The position numbers and the translations under genes are program-made. Below are positions 1 through 11,547 of a stretch of 64,000 nucleotides of DNA, piece by piece; the first letter of the stretch is position 1; the number at the start of each line of letters is the position of its first letter. The notes below the pieces were generated by a model that was given only the letters and a program-made list of their open reading frames with translations, did no database searches and was not told the origin of the DNA. Source of the DNA: Sebastes aleutianus (lineage: Eukaryota > Chordata > Actinopteri > Perciformes > Sebastidae); assembly GCA_916700875.1 (NCBI GenBank), contig CAKAKS010000210.1:62001-126000 (forward strand). Reading direction: 5' to 3'.

Positions 1-1761
1 CCCCTGATTTGCATAAAGTAGCCTAGAACTGAACTTTATGCAAATGAGGACGTCCTCGGCTCTCAAATCTGTCGCCACGTTATCAGAATGCATTGCACGG
101 CTGCTTACATGGACAATGAATGGGAAGCGTGGAAAGGACGGAGGCTGTGGACATTATTTACATATTGGACACCTGTCTGAATGTGTCAGTTAAAGAGATC
201 TGTATGAAAAGGGCACAAGTCACATGTCTACAAAACTTATTAAGTCTTTCAAAAATTAAGATTAAAAGTCTTAAAGGGGAACAGAAGACCTAAGTGTTGT
301 CTCTTGAAAACCTACAGTCATTCCTATAAGCTGTGTAAGACACTGTGTAGGCACATTGTGCAGCATAAGTGAATGAAGCCAGTATATTTCCAGCAGCAAA
401 CACAGATTGTAATGTGTTTTTAGGGGCTATTTTTATGTCTCATGTTTGGCACCTTCAGTGTTGAAAGGAAATATTAAAGCATTTATTTTGGGAATTCAAA
501 AAGGTCAGATAAAGTCAGTCAGCTTCAGATTCAGCCCAAACCTACAGTAGCTGTCTACTTGTATTGTTTCATCGTCACTCGGTCTGGTTCCTGTCTGGTT
601 ATGAGACATCACGCACACGTCTGTTTCTTAGCTATTGGTTGCCCGGGCAACAAGATGTAATTTCCGGGCCATGTGCGTGGGTGCTGTGGTATGAGAAAGA
701 GTTTCGGGGGTTAATTTGCAACTGCATAGTGCTACTAGAATATGGTAGCAGTGATAGAGGAAGGAAGAAGAGTGTTGGGTTGAAGTGATTAGAGGGGATG
801 TAATGTATCGCTGGGTAGAGACGGAGGTCTGGGTGGCAGGAGATAAGTTGTGATTGAGTGCATTAGCCCACAGCTATCGTGTTTCCTGTTGCAGTATTCT
901 GGGGGAACACACGGAAGTCTTGTTTGCATCTTGTTCTTTGAGGAGCTGCTTGCATTAAAACCACATTTCCTGTATGCCATTGTGTATCTGGGGTGAATTC
1001 CCAGGTTTATTAAGACAACCATAAAGCTCTGGTTATCTGGTACCGTCCTCTATATCCTCCTCTGCTCTTGCCTTTTATGCAACGCTCACAAATGCTGGGT
1101 GTGTGTCACAACTACAGATGACTGAATGATGTATTTCTGACATATTGAAGTGCACAGTGAATTATTTAATTTACCTAACAAACGTTTCTATCGTCCCTCA
1201 CCGTGCTGCCATCCTCCTCGTCCACATAAAGCTCCTTTAGACCCGCAAGACTGAACTTGATCCATGACAGCATCATGTCAGCATGCAGGCCATGTGCCTT
1301 CCTCATCATGTGATGGTCATCCACTGATGAGTCCTAGATACTGCCCCTGATGTATGTCACTCTTGTCCTGTCACTCTTGGACGTCACAACGGCCTCAGTG
1401 TTACATTTTGGCCGCTGGACACTCTTTGCATACTGGCAGACGTGCATACCTCACATAAGATGACATGCAACGTTTTCCTGACATCTTGCTTTACCTTTAT
1501 TTTGGCTGGACCGCAGAGAGTCCCTACAAACACAAAAGTCTGTCACTGACTGAGTGATGAAGTTACAGGATTGGTCGGCCGACTGTTGGAGTTTCCTGAT
1601 TGGCCGTTGCTCTTTCAAAATGAAAAGGCGGAGAACAGTTCTGTGTTTACGTTTTCTGGGGAGCGTGTCAGTGGTTCAATGTATCATTACATAGTGCTGT
1701 TGTTGTACATGTGCTATTGTTTATGTTCGTTTAAGTTACGTTATGTTGTGCTTCGTATTCT

Positions 1762-2245
1762 GTTACCGTGCATTCACACCAAGCGCGAAGCAAATCTTCG
1801 CCTGGCTTTCCTCCAGAAATAACCACTGTTGCTGCTTTGTACATGTTGTGGAAGTGGCAGATATGTTTAGAAAACCAAACGCCGTTGTGTCTGGGTTCAT
1901 AACGTCACCCGGCGGCAAGCTGTATTCACATACTGTATCTGTATCTAGCAAGCCCCACATCGCTACGGCGGTATGAACCAAAAATAAACAGAATATGCTG
2001 TGATTTAATTGCAATAAACGGATCAACATGATGCCGAAACAACGACATAATGATGTTGATTTGTAAAAAGACCAATTTCATGCTTTGTCGGGACTGTCCG
2101 CAACACGACAAGCAAACAACTTTTAAAATGCTTGTTTTCTGAATGGAGATCGAATGGATCAGTGCCAGGCTACGCTAACATTGTAGCTGCTCCATTAACA
2201 CTCCATCTAGGAATAAATACGGCAGCAACAACGTCAGTGATGACA
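1762..2245 (+). mobile_element. MITE family A, copy 1 (truncated)
   Basis: Shares long stretches with 21356-22084: ATAACGTCACCCGGCGGC, CTGTATCTAGCAAGCC, AAATGCTTGTTTTCTGAATG and GGATCAGTGCCAGGCTA occur in the same order. The left end resembles the family terminus (TTCACACCAAGCGCGAAGC); the right terminus is missing. No coding capacity. Confidence 0.7.
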
Positions 2246-3925
2246 TAAACTTTTTATGTTAAAGTATGTTGTTACACACCACTTTATGATGAATGCTTTT
2301 GATACACATGCTTTAATAAAAAACTGAAATACTTTTAACCTTGCATACTGTATGCCATGCTAATTTCTTTACACCTTGTATAAAATGTATAATATACTGA
2401 CTAGTTTACTATTACTGAATGTCATTTGCTTCATTATAAGTTGTCTTTCAATCAAACATTAAGATATAAGTGGAACAAAACTGTTCACAAAACAATAGAC
2501 ATGACCGCTGACTATTTGTGTAACCAATTAGCCACAACTTCACATACTGACCATATACGGTCCAGCCATGTACTCGGTTATGACAGAGTCTTGTTAACTT
2601 CTTAGATGTGTCTCTAGACAACACTTTCTTCAGATAAAAAAAGCTTGATTTTAATAACTTTAAGACATGTGACTCCTTCGGTGAATTACTGGAGTACTGA
2701 TAATTAGGACCAGGATATGAATGACTACACAAGCCGAGGTCTGTTTGTGTTTAGTGGAAGTTGAATCCTGGATGTACTTTAGTCTGAAACGCTGCCCAGA
2801 GTGACTGGAAAGTAGATGGCCTGGTGTTCTGTGAGCATTTGGCAGGCTTCCCCGCTCAGACTAGAGCAGAGCAAACTTCCAGACAGCCACCTGTAGCTGC
2901 AGAGGCGAAAAGAGAAGTGAGAAGGAATAAAAAGTCATGCTATCAATCATCAGTCTGTGACATTTTTGAAGTGACCTACTACCTAAAACTGTTTAGTCAC
3001 TGTAGCTGCTGTGTCCCTCTCTGAGGCCATTTCCCCTCCTGGAAAGCCTTTGGGTTTTTGTTTTTGGGGGTTCGGCTGATGGAGTTTTGCAGGAAGGATG
3101 TGAGTTTGCTGAAGAGCTTTTTGCACAAAGAAAATGTCCCACATTGTCTCCAAGGCGACGGCGGTTTCCATTTGGTTCCTAAATGGCAGCGTCACTCAGA
3201 CAGTTGGCTTGTAAACACGGTACCGGCTCATCTATTTATGCAGGATTATCATCTTTACCGCCATCTGACACCACATTCAGACGGCTCTAAATGTCAAGTG
3301 TTTCTTACTGATGTGCTGATCCGTATGTTGCCTCTGAGCCCGTGAGTCCGTAGTGCTGCTTTTAATCAGAGAGTGACTCACACTACATATTACTCAGCAG
3401 CACTGTCCTGCATGTGTGTGTGGCAGAAAGTGAGTACAAACTGGGTGGACAGAGCGCTGTCAGAGGGTGTGGTGTAGAGCCTGAATATAATGATGTCATG
3501 GTTTAGTGTGTTTTCACCCTCCGTGAATGTTTCTGGAGATGTTATCTTAATACTGTGAACAGTAATGCAGCGATGCACGCTGATCACCACTTAACTTGTG
3601 ATGGGCTTATGTTGCTGCAAGCTGTTCGTGAGATTAAAACAAATGATACACGGACATTAGTATTATTACCAGCCTTGACAGCGGTGCTGGGATTGTTTTC
3701 ACCTTGTGAGTCTGTGTGTGAGTCATCATGGCAAAATGTGGTCCTGGAGAAAGCTACTGTAGCAGGAAGTACCACGTAAGCAGTTTGTTTGAGTACTTTA
3801 CCAGGTGTTTATACAGTATGTCTCTCTGTCTGTCTCTCTGTCTGTCTGTCTGTGGACAGATTTGTCACCACGATAGTATCGCGTACAGATGCGTAGCTGA
3901 GATCAGAATGAAGTTTGAAGATGTA

Positions 3926-4310
3926 AATGGGGCAAAAGGGCCATTCACCCCATTTTCAAAGGGGTCCCTTGACCTCTGACCTCCAGATCAGTGAATGTAA
4001 ATGGGTTCTATGGGTACCCACGAGTCTCCCCTTTACAGACATGCCCACTTTATGATAATCACATGCAGTTTGGGGCAAGTCATAGTCAAGTCAGCACACT
4101 GACACACTGACAGCTGTTGTTGCCTGTTGGGCTGCAGTTTGTCATGTTATGATTGGAGCTTATTGTTTTATGCTAAATGCAGTACCTGTGAGGGTTTCTG
4201 GACAATATCTGACATTGTTTTGTGTTGTTAATTGATTTCCAATAATAAAGATATACATACATTTGCAAAAAGCAGCATATTTTGTCCACTCCCATGTTGA
4301 TAAGAGTATT
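3926..4310 (-). mobile_element. Element B fragment, inverted relative to 62371-62740
   Basis: Shares GGGTACCCACGAGTCTCCCC, CTTTATGATAATCACATGCA and CACTCCCATGTTGATAAG with the more complete copy at 61727-62933, in the opposite orientation. Includes a DR1-like motif TGACCTCTGACCT near its left end. Confidence 0.7.
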
Positions 4311-4623
4311 AAATAAGGAAAAGTGTAATGCCAGTAAAACACTGCATCAGTAAGATATTGCTGCACAGTTCTCTCAGAACTGTATGCAGTAGTGAGCTTG
4401 CTTTTAGACTGAATTGCATTCCTCGTTTGGTACTTGGTTGCAAATCTGCGCACACATTACTGCACGTATGTGTGCGCACGACGACGACGCATGAAAACAC
4501 ACAAGGCCCAAAGCTCTTTTGTCCCGACTGCTGCAGTCGCCGTGGAAACCGCCTGATGTCGTGTCACTGTGGTTTGGAAGGCTGCGAGTGAGAGGCTGTG
4601 GTCTGGTCCAGCACCAAGAGCAT

Positions 4624-4624
<1 letters not shown>

Positions 4625-4657
<33 letters not shown>
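4625..4657 (+). repeat. (AC)n microsatellite
   Basis: About 16 AC units followed by a short ACACTGAGCTAC duplication. Confidence 0.95.
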
Positions 4658-4664
<7 letters not shown>

Positions 4665-5099
4665 ACTGAGCTACACACTGAGCTACACACACATTTCAAC
4701 TCTGACTGCCATCATTCAGCGATCACATGACCAGGCGGCCTCCTTCCATCCTGTGTCACAGAGTATCACTGCTAGTAGTCATCTGTGTGAGGAGTCATCG
4801 CCAGCTCTGACACACACATGAAGACACACACAGCCACTATGTGTGACCCACATTTCTTCCGCCTGCCCCCCCACCTTTCATCTTCTTCAGACCTGCCTAC
4901 TAGGGGTGTGACGATTCACTCGGCTCACGATACGATATTATAACTAAACAAAACTTGAATGATGAAAATATATGACTTTTGCCGTTTGACAGATGTGGAG
5001 TCAGTGTGTAAATGTGATTGACACACCGTGAGGTTGTATATGAGACAATTTTGTACAAAAAAACGTACTTGGTGTGCAAAGACCGAAAGAAATGCATCG

Positions 5100-5604
5100 C
5101 CGGGATGCACCGATTTATCGGCCAAACATCAGTATCGGACGATTTTTGCTTCGTTGACTGCAAACGGCCTATCGGCAAATAGGACGACATTCACCGATGG
5201 CAGTGGCCGATTTTTGTGTTGTGATGCATTCATTTTATGCCGACTAAATGTTGTGTTGTTAGCTGCTGATTTAACGTCATTTAATTTATGTTTCACAAAA
5301 TGTTTTTGTTGGGCTTTGTAAGTACTAAAATATAAAGTCCTCTCATTCAGTAGGTAGTTGTTAACAGTCTTAAGAGGCTTTTGAAGCAGTTATTTTTCAT
5401 GTGAACATAGGTGATATTAAAGCTCTTTCATAAATTTGTACGATTTAATTTGCGCTCAATCAAGATATGAATGAAGGGCTGAATGACTTTAAGAGTGAAG
5501 ACAGTTGTCTTTGTTTCCCTTGCACTAAAGGGGGAATAAATAACAATAAATTAAACAACAAAACATCGGTATCAGTCCATAATTTTGCAACCGGTGCATC
5601 CCTA
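5100..5604 (+). mobile_element. hAT-like MITE with 8-bp target duplication
   Basis: Termini CCGGGATGCACCGAT and ACCGGTGCATCCCTA are inverted repeats. Flanks ATGCATCG (5092-5099) and ATGCATAG (5605-5612) match at 7 of 8 bases, which fits a hAT insertion. No transposase is encoded; the ORFs across it are not recognisable. Confidence 0.75.
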
Positions 5605-7084
5605 ATGCATAGATAGGCTGTGCAGGAGAAGATAAATGCAAGACGCACTGATGGAAACCTACATGTAGAGTTCACGGCCATATCCTGAGTTTGAGTTGTG
5701 AGCTGAAGGAGGAAATGATCTAAATCAGAAAGAGGAGACGCAGACAAACTGGTGCCAAAAAGACATTGTCCAGAATCTAGGACTGTTATGTTGTAGAAGA
5801 TGCGATGGCATAGTGGTAGAGATAATGATCCCGCCCGCCTCAAAATGAAACTGATATCCTTCCAGTCAATAACGCCGCATAACAACAACAGGTCTGGCTG
5901 ATATCACATCCCAGCAAGGCCACTCCACTGGGTTCACATTCCTCTCACACGGCACACTGATAGTGAACCGTTGTCTTACATCTGTTGTGCAGTCAGGCCT
6001 GCAGACTGCTGCTCACTACCGCCTCAACGGCAGTTTGACTTTGTTTCACCTGCTGCTCAAACACACCCAGTGTGGACGTTTGCCAAATCCATTTGTGCAT
6101 TTACCCTGGGCTGCGTATGATTGTGGTTACAAGGAAATTACTGTAAGTGTGGTTAGCTTTGATGGTTAAGAGGAACACAAATTCTTCCTGCACTTTTGGC
6201 ATCGAATATCCTCATGACTGTGTTAACAGCAGCGGGTGGTCTGACACCGTGTCCTAACTGGATGCGAGCGCCTGACTATCACGTAGCATCGGACGTTATC
6301 TGTCCACACTGAATACGTTAAATATGCACTTTTGTTACGTCATGTAAACAAACCATGTATCAGCTGTGTGCTCCAAAGACTCCACTTCAAAGACGGGTCA
6401 GTAGTACTTGCTATCTTCCTGCGTAACAGCGAGTAGGTTGATATCTAGCGATCTTATCCCAGCCAGCTGCCACCTTATTTAGGTTTCTGTAGTGAAAGGA
6501 GGAGGACAGGTCAGGCCTGCCGTGCATCTTGCCAGACAGGTGCCGAGACACGGTAAACTAAACAGGGAGTAAAACCACAGATGAATCTAACATTATGACT
6601 GATTCTTTCACAACCACAATTTAAGTTAATAAAGAATAATTTCACTCTCCAGTTGTCGTCCCTGCTCGGCCTGCTGTACAGTGTAACATTAGTCCATTGT
6701 GTTTTCCACAATACTGAACAAAATAATCCAAACAGGGAGAAGACTTAAGAGGAGCCCAGGATGCTCTTCATACTCTCTTGGTCCTTGCGTATTAATGCGC
6801 CCGGTTTGTTGGCCTACTTTCTCGTATTTCCTCGTACTGAAATACTGTAGTGACTGCCCACATTTCCCATAGTTTCCATAGCTGTGCTGTGTGTTTGTGT
6901 TTTGTTTTAACCATTAGTGAGATGGCTGTTACATTTCTTGAAACCAGGTAGCTCGTAATAATGTTTCACTAGTGAGCACAATGCATATAACTGCGAGCGT
7001 CAATGCCTGCGCTCATAGTGGCAATAATCAAGTTAATACCCTCATCTACATCCTGGACAGTTGACCTGTTTTTCTCCCGCTGTT

Positions 7085-7405
7085 AGCAGCTGTAGCGATG
7101 CTGGCAAGTTTCCGACAAACTTGTGTGTGTGGCGGCGGTGAATGTGGGTTTTGTCGGTGGCGTTAGAGCCGTGAACGTAGCTGTAGCAGACAGTGTATGT
7201 ACAGTTTGTCGGTGAATCAATGCTACGAGGCTACAACTTCTCCGCTCCGCTCAAGCGAGCTATAGACGGGAGTCAACTTCCTGTCGGCTCAGACTCTGTT
7301 AAGGTGGACCAGCTTTCTTTCCCTAAAGTGACGAGTTATTCTCAGCTTTATAATTCATTATTAACATTTCTTTTAACCGTTTTAACAGATAGCGTAAACG
7401 GTTAA
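7085..7405 (+). mobile_element. Element C copy, inverted match in intron 28
   Basis: Shares, in reverse complement, the segments around TGTGGCGGCGGTGA, GTGAACGTAGCTGTAGCAGA, TGTACAGTTT and CTCCGCTCAAGCGAGCT with 43090-43320. Both lack a coding region. Likely a non-autonomous DNA element; termini not defined. Confidence 0.6.
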
Positions 7406-8178
7406 TTATTAACATTATGTTTGATGATGAATTCTGTGTGACCTCTTAAGCCTGTATCACAGTGAGAGTAGTAAGTGCTTTAATTAAAGATGAGATGCCG
7501 CGTTTGTTGAATAAAACATGAGTAAAAAATGTCATAACTTCTAAATGCCAACCTGCAGGAAACACTGAAACTGAAATCATTATCATATAGTATGAAAGGA
7601 TGTGATACGTGTGTGCATCACTGCTGTATGTGGCGGCTCCTTTGCATCCTATCAGACTGTCATGAGTGATAGTGTAATGTAAACACATTTTGTTTCGTCA
7701 CATTGTGAGATACAGTATCACTTTCTGATAGAGATATCAGTGATTTCCCATCAGCGTCCACTTCAATCTGCTGACCTGTGACCTTCACTTCTGAGCATAG
7801 TGTTGAGAAATTGTGCCATTGTGTAGGTGCAGGTGGGCCTATTGCACCGTACCGCTGTGGAATGCAGCTTATCTCTTTCAGTGAGTCGTTACAAAATCAT
7901 CTACAAACAATTAACAATTAGTGTTTGTTTAAAGTAAACATTTACATCACAGCTTTTATAATTGATAATGAATTACAGCAACACGTTAAAAAGAACCGAT
8001 AATGTCGGAGCTTATCAATGCTGATAAGCATTCATTATTTAATAATTTAGCTGTGAAATCTTTCAGTGTGGCGTTGCAAAATCATCTACAAACAACTAAC
8101 TAGTATTTGTTTAAAGTAAACATTTTCATCACAGCTTTTATAATTGATAATGAATTACACCAACACTTTTAAAAGAAC

Positions 8179-8733
8179 TAAGGATGCACCGATACAACTT
8201 TTTTTCAGACCGAGTACAAGTACAAGTACTTACATTTGGGTACTCGCCGATACCAAGTACCGATACGAGTACTTCTCTGTGCCAAAAGACCCTCGTTAAC
8301 AGCCAGCTGGAGGGTGTGAGCAACACACGGCAGGCTGGGGAGTCCCACATACGAGGCGGTGCGCCGCGACCGGCTCTAGGTTCGCTTGGAAAGGCTCGGG
8401 GCGAAGGTGACTCGCGGCCGCAGCTTTACAGCGCTCCCCGCCCGGACAGAGTGGGACTCGGCCCACTTAAAAGGCGCCAGGGGTCTGCGGCGATGTCGGC
8501 AACCCACCTGACCCGTCTTGAAACACGGACCAAGGAGTCTGTGCAGCAAAACCCTGTGGCGCAATGAAAGTGAGGGCCGGTGCGCGCCGGCTGAGGTGGG
8601 ATCCCGGCCCCGCGGGGTCGGGTGCTCCACCGTAAAGTGGCATCGGTGCCGTTGTATCGGAGCCGTTTTGAGAGTACGAGTACATGAGCACAGCATCGGA
8701 CCCGATACTGGTATCGGTATCGGTGCATCCCTA
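8179..8733 (+). mobile_element. hAT-like MITE carrying a 28S rRNA-derived segment
   Basis: Termini TAAGGATGCACCGATA and TATCGGTGCATCCCTA are inverted repeats of the same type as the element at 5100-5604. The interior is GC-rich, unlike its surroundings, and contains a piece of 28S rRNA (8351-8635, separate entry). No transposase. No clear 8-bp target duplication remains. Confidence 0.8.
8351..8635 (+). other. 28S rRNA fragment inside a MITE (not a functional rRNA gene)
   Basis: Contains the nearly universal 28S stretch at 8511-8541 (ACCCGTCTTGAAACACGG, then ACCAAGGAGTCT), preceded by GGCGATGTCGGCAACCCACC and followed by GTGGCGCAATGAAAGTGA and GAGGTGGGATCCCGGCC. The upstream part (CGCGACCGGCTCTAGGTT, GGAAAGGCTCGGGGCGAAGG) also fits the 28S expansion segment before it. 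Only about 285 nt of a roughly 4 kb rRNA, so it is a captured fragment. Confidence 0.85.
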
Positions 8734-9566
8734 TTGATGATGAATAACACCAACACGTTAAAGTACTGATAAAAGAAACCGCTAATGTCGGAGCTTATCA
8801 ATACTCCGGTATTTAATAATTTAGCATCAGTGCCCTTTTAATACCAGGTTTAGGTACCCATCCCTAATTGCATCTGATTTGTGCGTGGTGACGGTGTAAA
8901 TGCAGCTTTGGCTTTTAGAGAAGATGATAGGAGACTCTGTGTTACAACCTATATTTTGTTCCTTTAAGAGCTGAAGAGAGAAGTACATTTTTTAAAAACC
9001 ACAAACATCCTTTACACTCAGTTAGAAGCGCTGAGATGACCGCTGTGCTCGCAGTTACCTGCTTAGTTTCATTTCACAGTCAGTGTGTTGGATCGGCACT
9101 GTGAAGTCTGTGAAGCTTTTGTCACAAGTAACATTTCGAAATTGAGATTTTGATGTCCTACAGCTTGTTTGTTCTTCAGATAGTGTCTCTATTTTTAAAT
9201 ATGCCATTAGTTATATCTTTGTGTGAATACCTGACTTGTGTGACCCAATCATCTAAACGTCTTGCCAAACAGATACGAGGCGTTATGCAAGCTGGTGTTT
9301 CAGTAGAAATCATCTGTTTGAGCTGGAGCTTCTGTAGCTGCTGTACAAACACTCCTCCAGAATAAATACTCGGCCGGTCAAAGGGTTTCTGTTTAAAGCA
9401 AACATTTGCATCATGGTTGCATAGAAGGGTGTCCTCATCACTGAGTTTTGCATCACACCGGATCACATCGGCGTGATGCCAGGAGTGGTTCCAGTCGTGA
9501 TGCTAGCAGCTGAAATGGAGGTGTTACTGCAGCTCCCTGCTGTTTGTTCTCCTGCTGCTGCAGGCA

Positions 9567-10890
9567 GGGTCTGAAATTAACTTTTTTTTTGTCTGCCACT
9601 GTTGGCAGAAGCTAAAGCATGAAGCTAAATGAAGGAATAACATTTTAGATCTGATGAGCATTATATAATTCCAGTGTTCGAATTACACCGTAGCTTCCAG
9701 GGGAAGCCTTATTTTTCGGGGTTGGGAGGGTACTGTACTTTTGTTATTGTCATCTATAGTGGTTATTTGCTTAAAGACACACACTCAAATAATTCTGAAA
9801 TAAGATATTATATTTTTATTTGAATATTTGCTTTGATTAAATAAAGATCATGGCATTAGTAGTTACTTATGTATTATAAGCTGCTAAGAGTTAGGAAGTT
9901 AAACAGGTCTGGTTGTGATTGGTCAATCACAGCGTTCTGCGATCTGTAATTTCTTTATAACAGCTGTGCTATGTATAACAGACCGTTGCTATGGGCACAA
10001 TTCTGATATCTGACTCTGGCGGACTGTTTTTGTGTCAAAATATAGATTTTTTTCAGTAAGTAGAAGTGTAATAAGCAGGATAATGTACAGCTAGCGGGTC
10101 ATTGTTGTGAAAGAAGATGAGACCCCTCTCGCTTTACATTATCCCTTACATAATTCTCTCTCTATTATCTATTTTATATTGCTGTGAAAACATCTCTTTC
10201 AAACAACTGGATTTATTCAAGTTTCTCGCCAAATACTACATTTTATGAGATTATATTTGAACACATCATGATAACGTTATAATTTTCCCAATACTCATTT
10301 TTTCCCCCCACCGAATAGAGCTTGAAGGCATCATAATGTAACTCAGTGGAACCTCCGTTAACGTTAGTAGCTCCGTTATTTAGCGACTACCTCATTACCG
10401 TTATGGTTCCCTTATAGCATTGAGATTAAACATGAAATATTGCCAAATAGGGGCGTTGTCATAATTACTACGGTTGCTTTTCACTTCGACAATAAATCCT
10501 CTGCCTCCTGCTCTTGCTACTCTGAGCTGACGGACCAGATGCGTTCATGGTCAGTATGTAGTGTCCGTCGTCTGACTATCGATTGATAGCATGCTGCTGA
10601 TACGCCAAAATGAACAAAATGGGTCAATTCTTTTTATTTATTACTTAAAGGCTACATGCCTCTGTTTTTTGTAATGTTCAAATGTTTTTAATAAAAGAGT
10701 ACGTGTTGAATTACATGGGATTTATTGTTGTTTTGTTTTTACCGTGGTATCGAATTTGGTATCGAGAATCGTGGAAATTCACTGGTATTGGTATCGACTA
10801 CTAGATTACTGGTACCGTGACATCTTTATTCCCATCACTAGACCGCATTTGCAGCATTTTGCGGGTGGTGGGTGCTAATTTCACACCCTG
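9567..10890 (+). mobile_element. Element D copy 1 (inverted partner at 24228-25075)
   Basis: Starts with CTGAAATTAACTTTTTTT and GCCACTGTTGGCAG and ends with GCGGGTGGTGGGTGCTAATTTC; both ends occur reversed at 25075 and 24228. The interior from 10730 to 10840 has a GGTATCGA-rich insertion absent from the other copy. No coding capacity. Confidence 0.65.
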
Positions 10891-11495
10891 GCTGCAGCTC
10901 TCTGTAGAAAGTGTTACAGCTGAAGTGTTAAAAAGACTCTGAATCTGTGACACCGTCACTAAAGAGAGCATGTTGAGCAGCTCGGTACAGTCATAAAAAT
11001 ATACGTTGGTAATTTTAGTTACATAAAGTACGAATGGAAAACAACTTTGTCTTTAGTTTTGAAAGTGATGTAGTAGATGTGGTTATAATTAGCTCATGTC
11101 ACAGTCACCATCTCGCTCTGTGCCTTCTCATTCCTCTCCAGTAATTGCTGGTTTTGTGAAGTCAATTGGAAGCCTTTAAGTCGTGTTTACATTCCACAGA
11201 TTCCTTATGTATACATGAGCTTATTCTTGACATAACAGGATTAGAGTGAAAATTAGCCTCTTGTGACGAGGAGACACTCTTCTCGTATCTAGCATACCCG
11301 GTGCAAGGAGAGGGCTGGGTTTAGTCTGTGTCTGTGGTCGGCCGGGCTGCGTGTCATTCCCAGCAGACTCGTTCTGGCTCATTCATACACTCCTCCCTCG
11401 GCTGCAGGATGTCCTGCTTTAACTGGCTGAACTATCCCCACCCTGTCTGACTATTGGCTGATATAGTGTATCTGCACCAGCCTCGCTCTGCACCG

Positions 11496-11498
<3 letters not shown>

Positions 11499-11542
<44 letters not shown>
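11499..11542 (+). repeat. (CT)n microsatellite
   Basis: 22 perfect CT units in intron 1. Confidence 0.95.

Positions 11543-11547
<5 letters not shown>

Larger units (their letters stand above)
7872..8830 (+). repeat. Imperfect tandem triplication (about 180 bp units) interrupted by a MITE
   Basis: Unit 1 runs about 7872-8055 and unit 2 starts about 8056; both contain CATCTACAAACAA, TTTAAAGTAAACATTT and CACAGCTTTTATAATTGATA. A third partial unit (8740-8825) repeats the segment AATGTCGGAGCTTATCAAT. The MITE at 8179-8733 separates units 2 and 3. Confidence 0.75.

Noticed and set aside
2824..3345. Small ORFs in intron 1
   Set aside because: Short, overlapping on both strands, no conserved motifs or splice context consistent with sbf1 exon 1.
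5460..5888. 142-codon ORF on the - strand
   Set aside because: Overlaps the end of a MITE, shows no recognisable domain and has no splice-linked partner.
5805..5945. tRNA or SINE head (TGGCATAGTGG and GGGTTCACATTCC)
   Set aside because: The two boxes are about 120 nt apart and nothing between folds as a tRNA.
8376..8801. 141-codon ORF and companions over the GC-rich stretch
   Set aside because: They translate the captured 28S rRNA segment; rRNA-derived ORFs are not coding.
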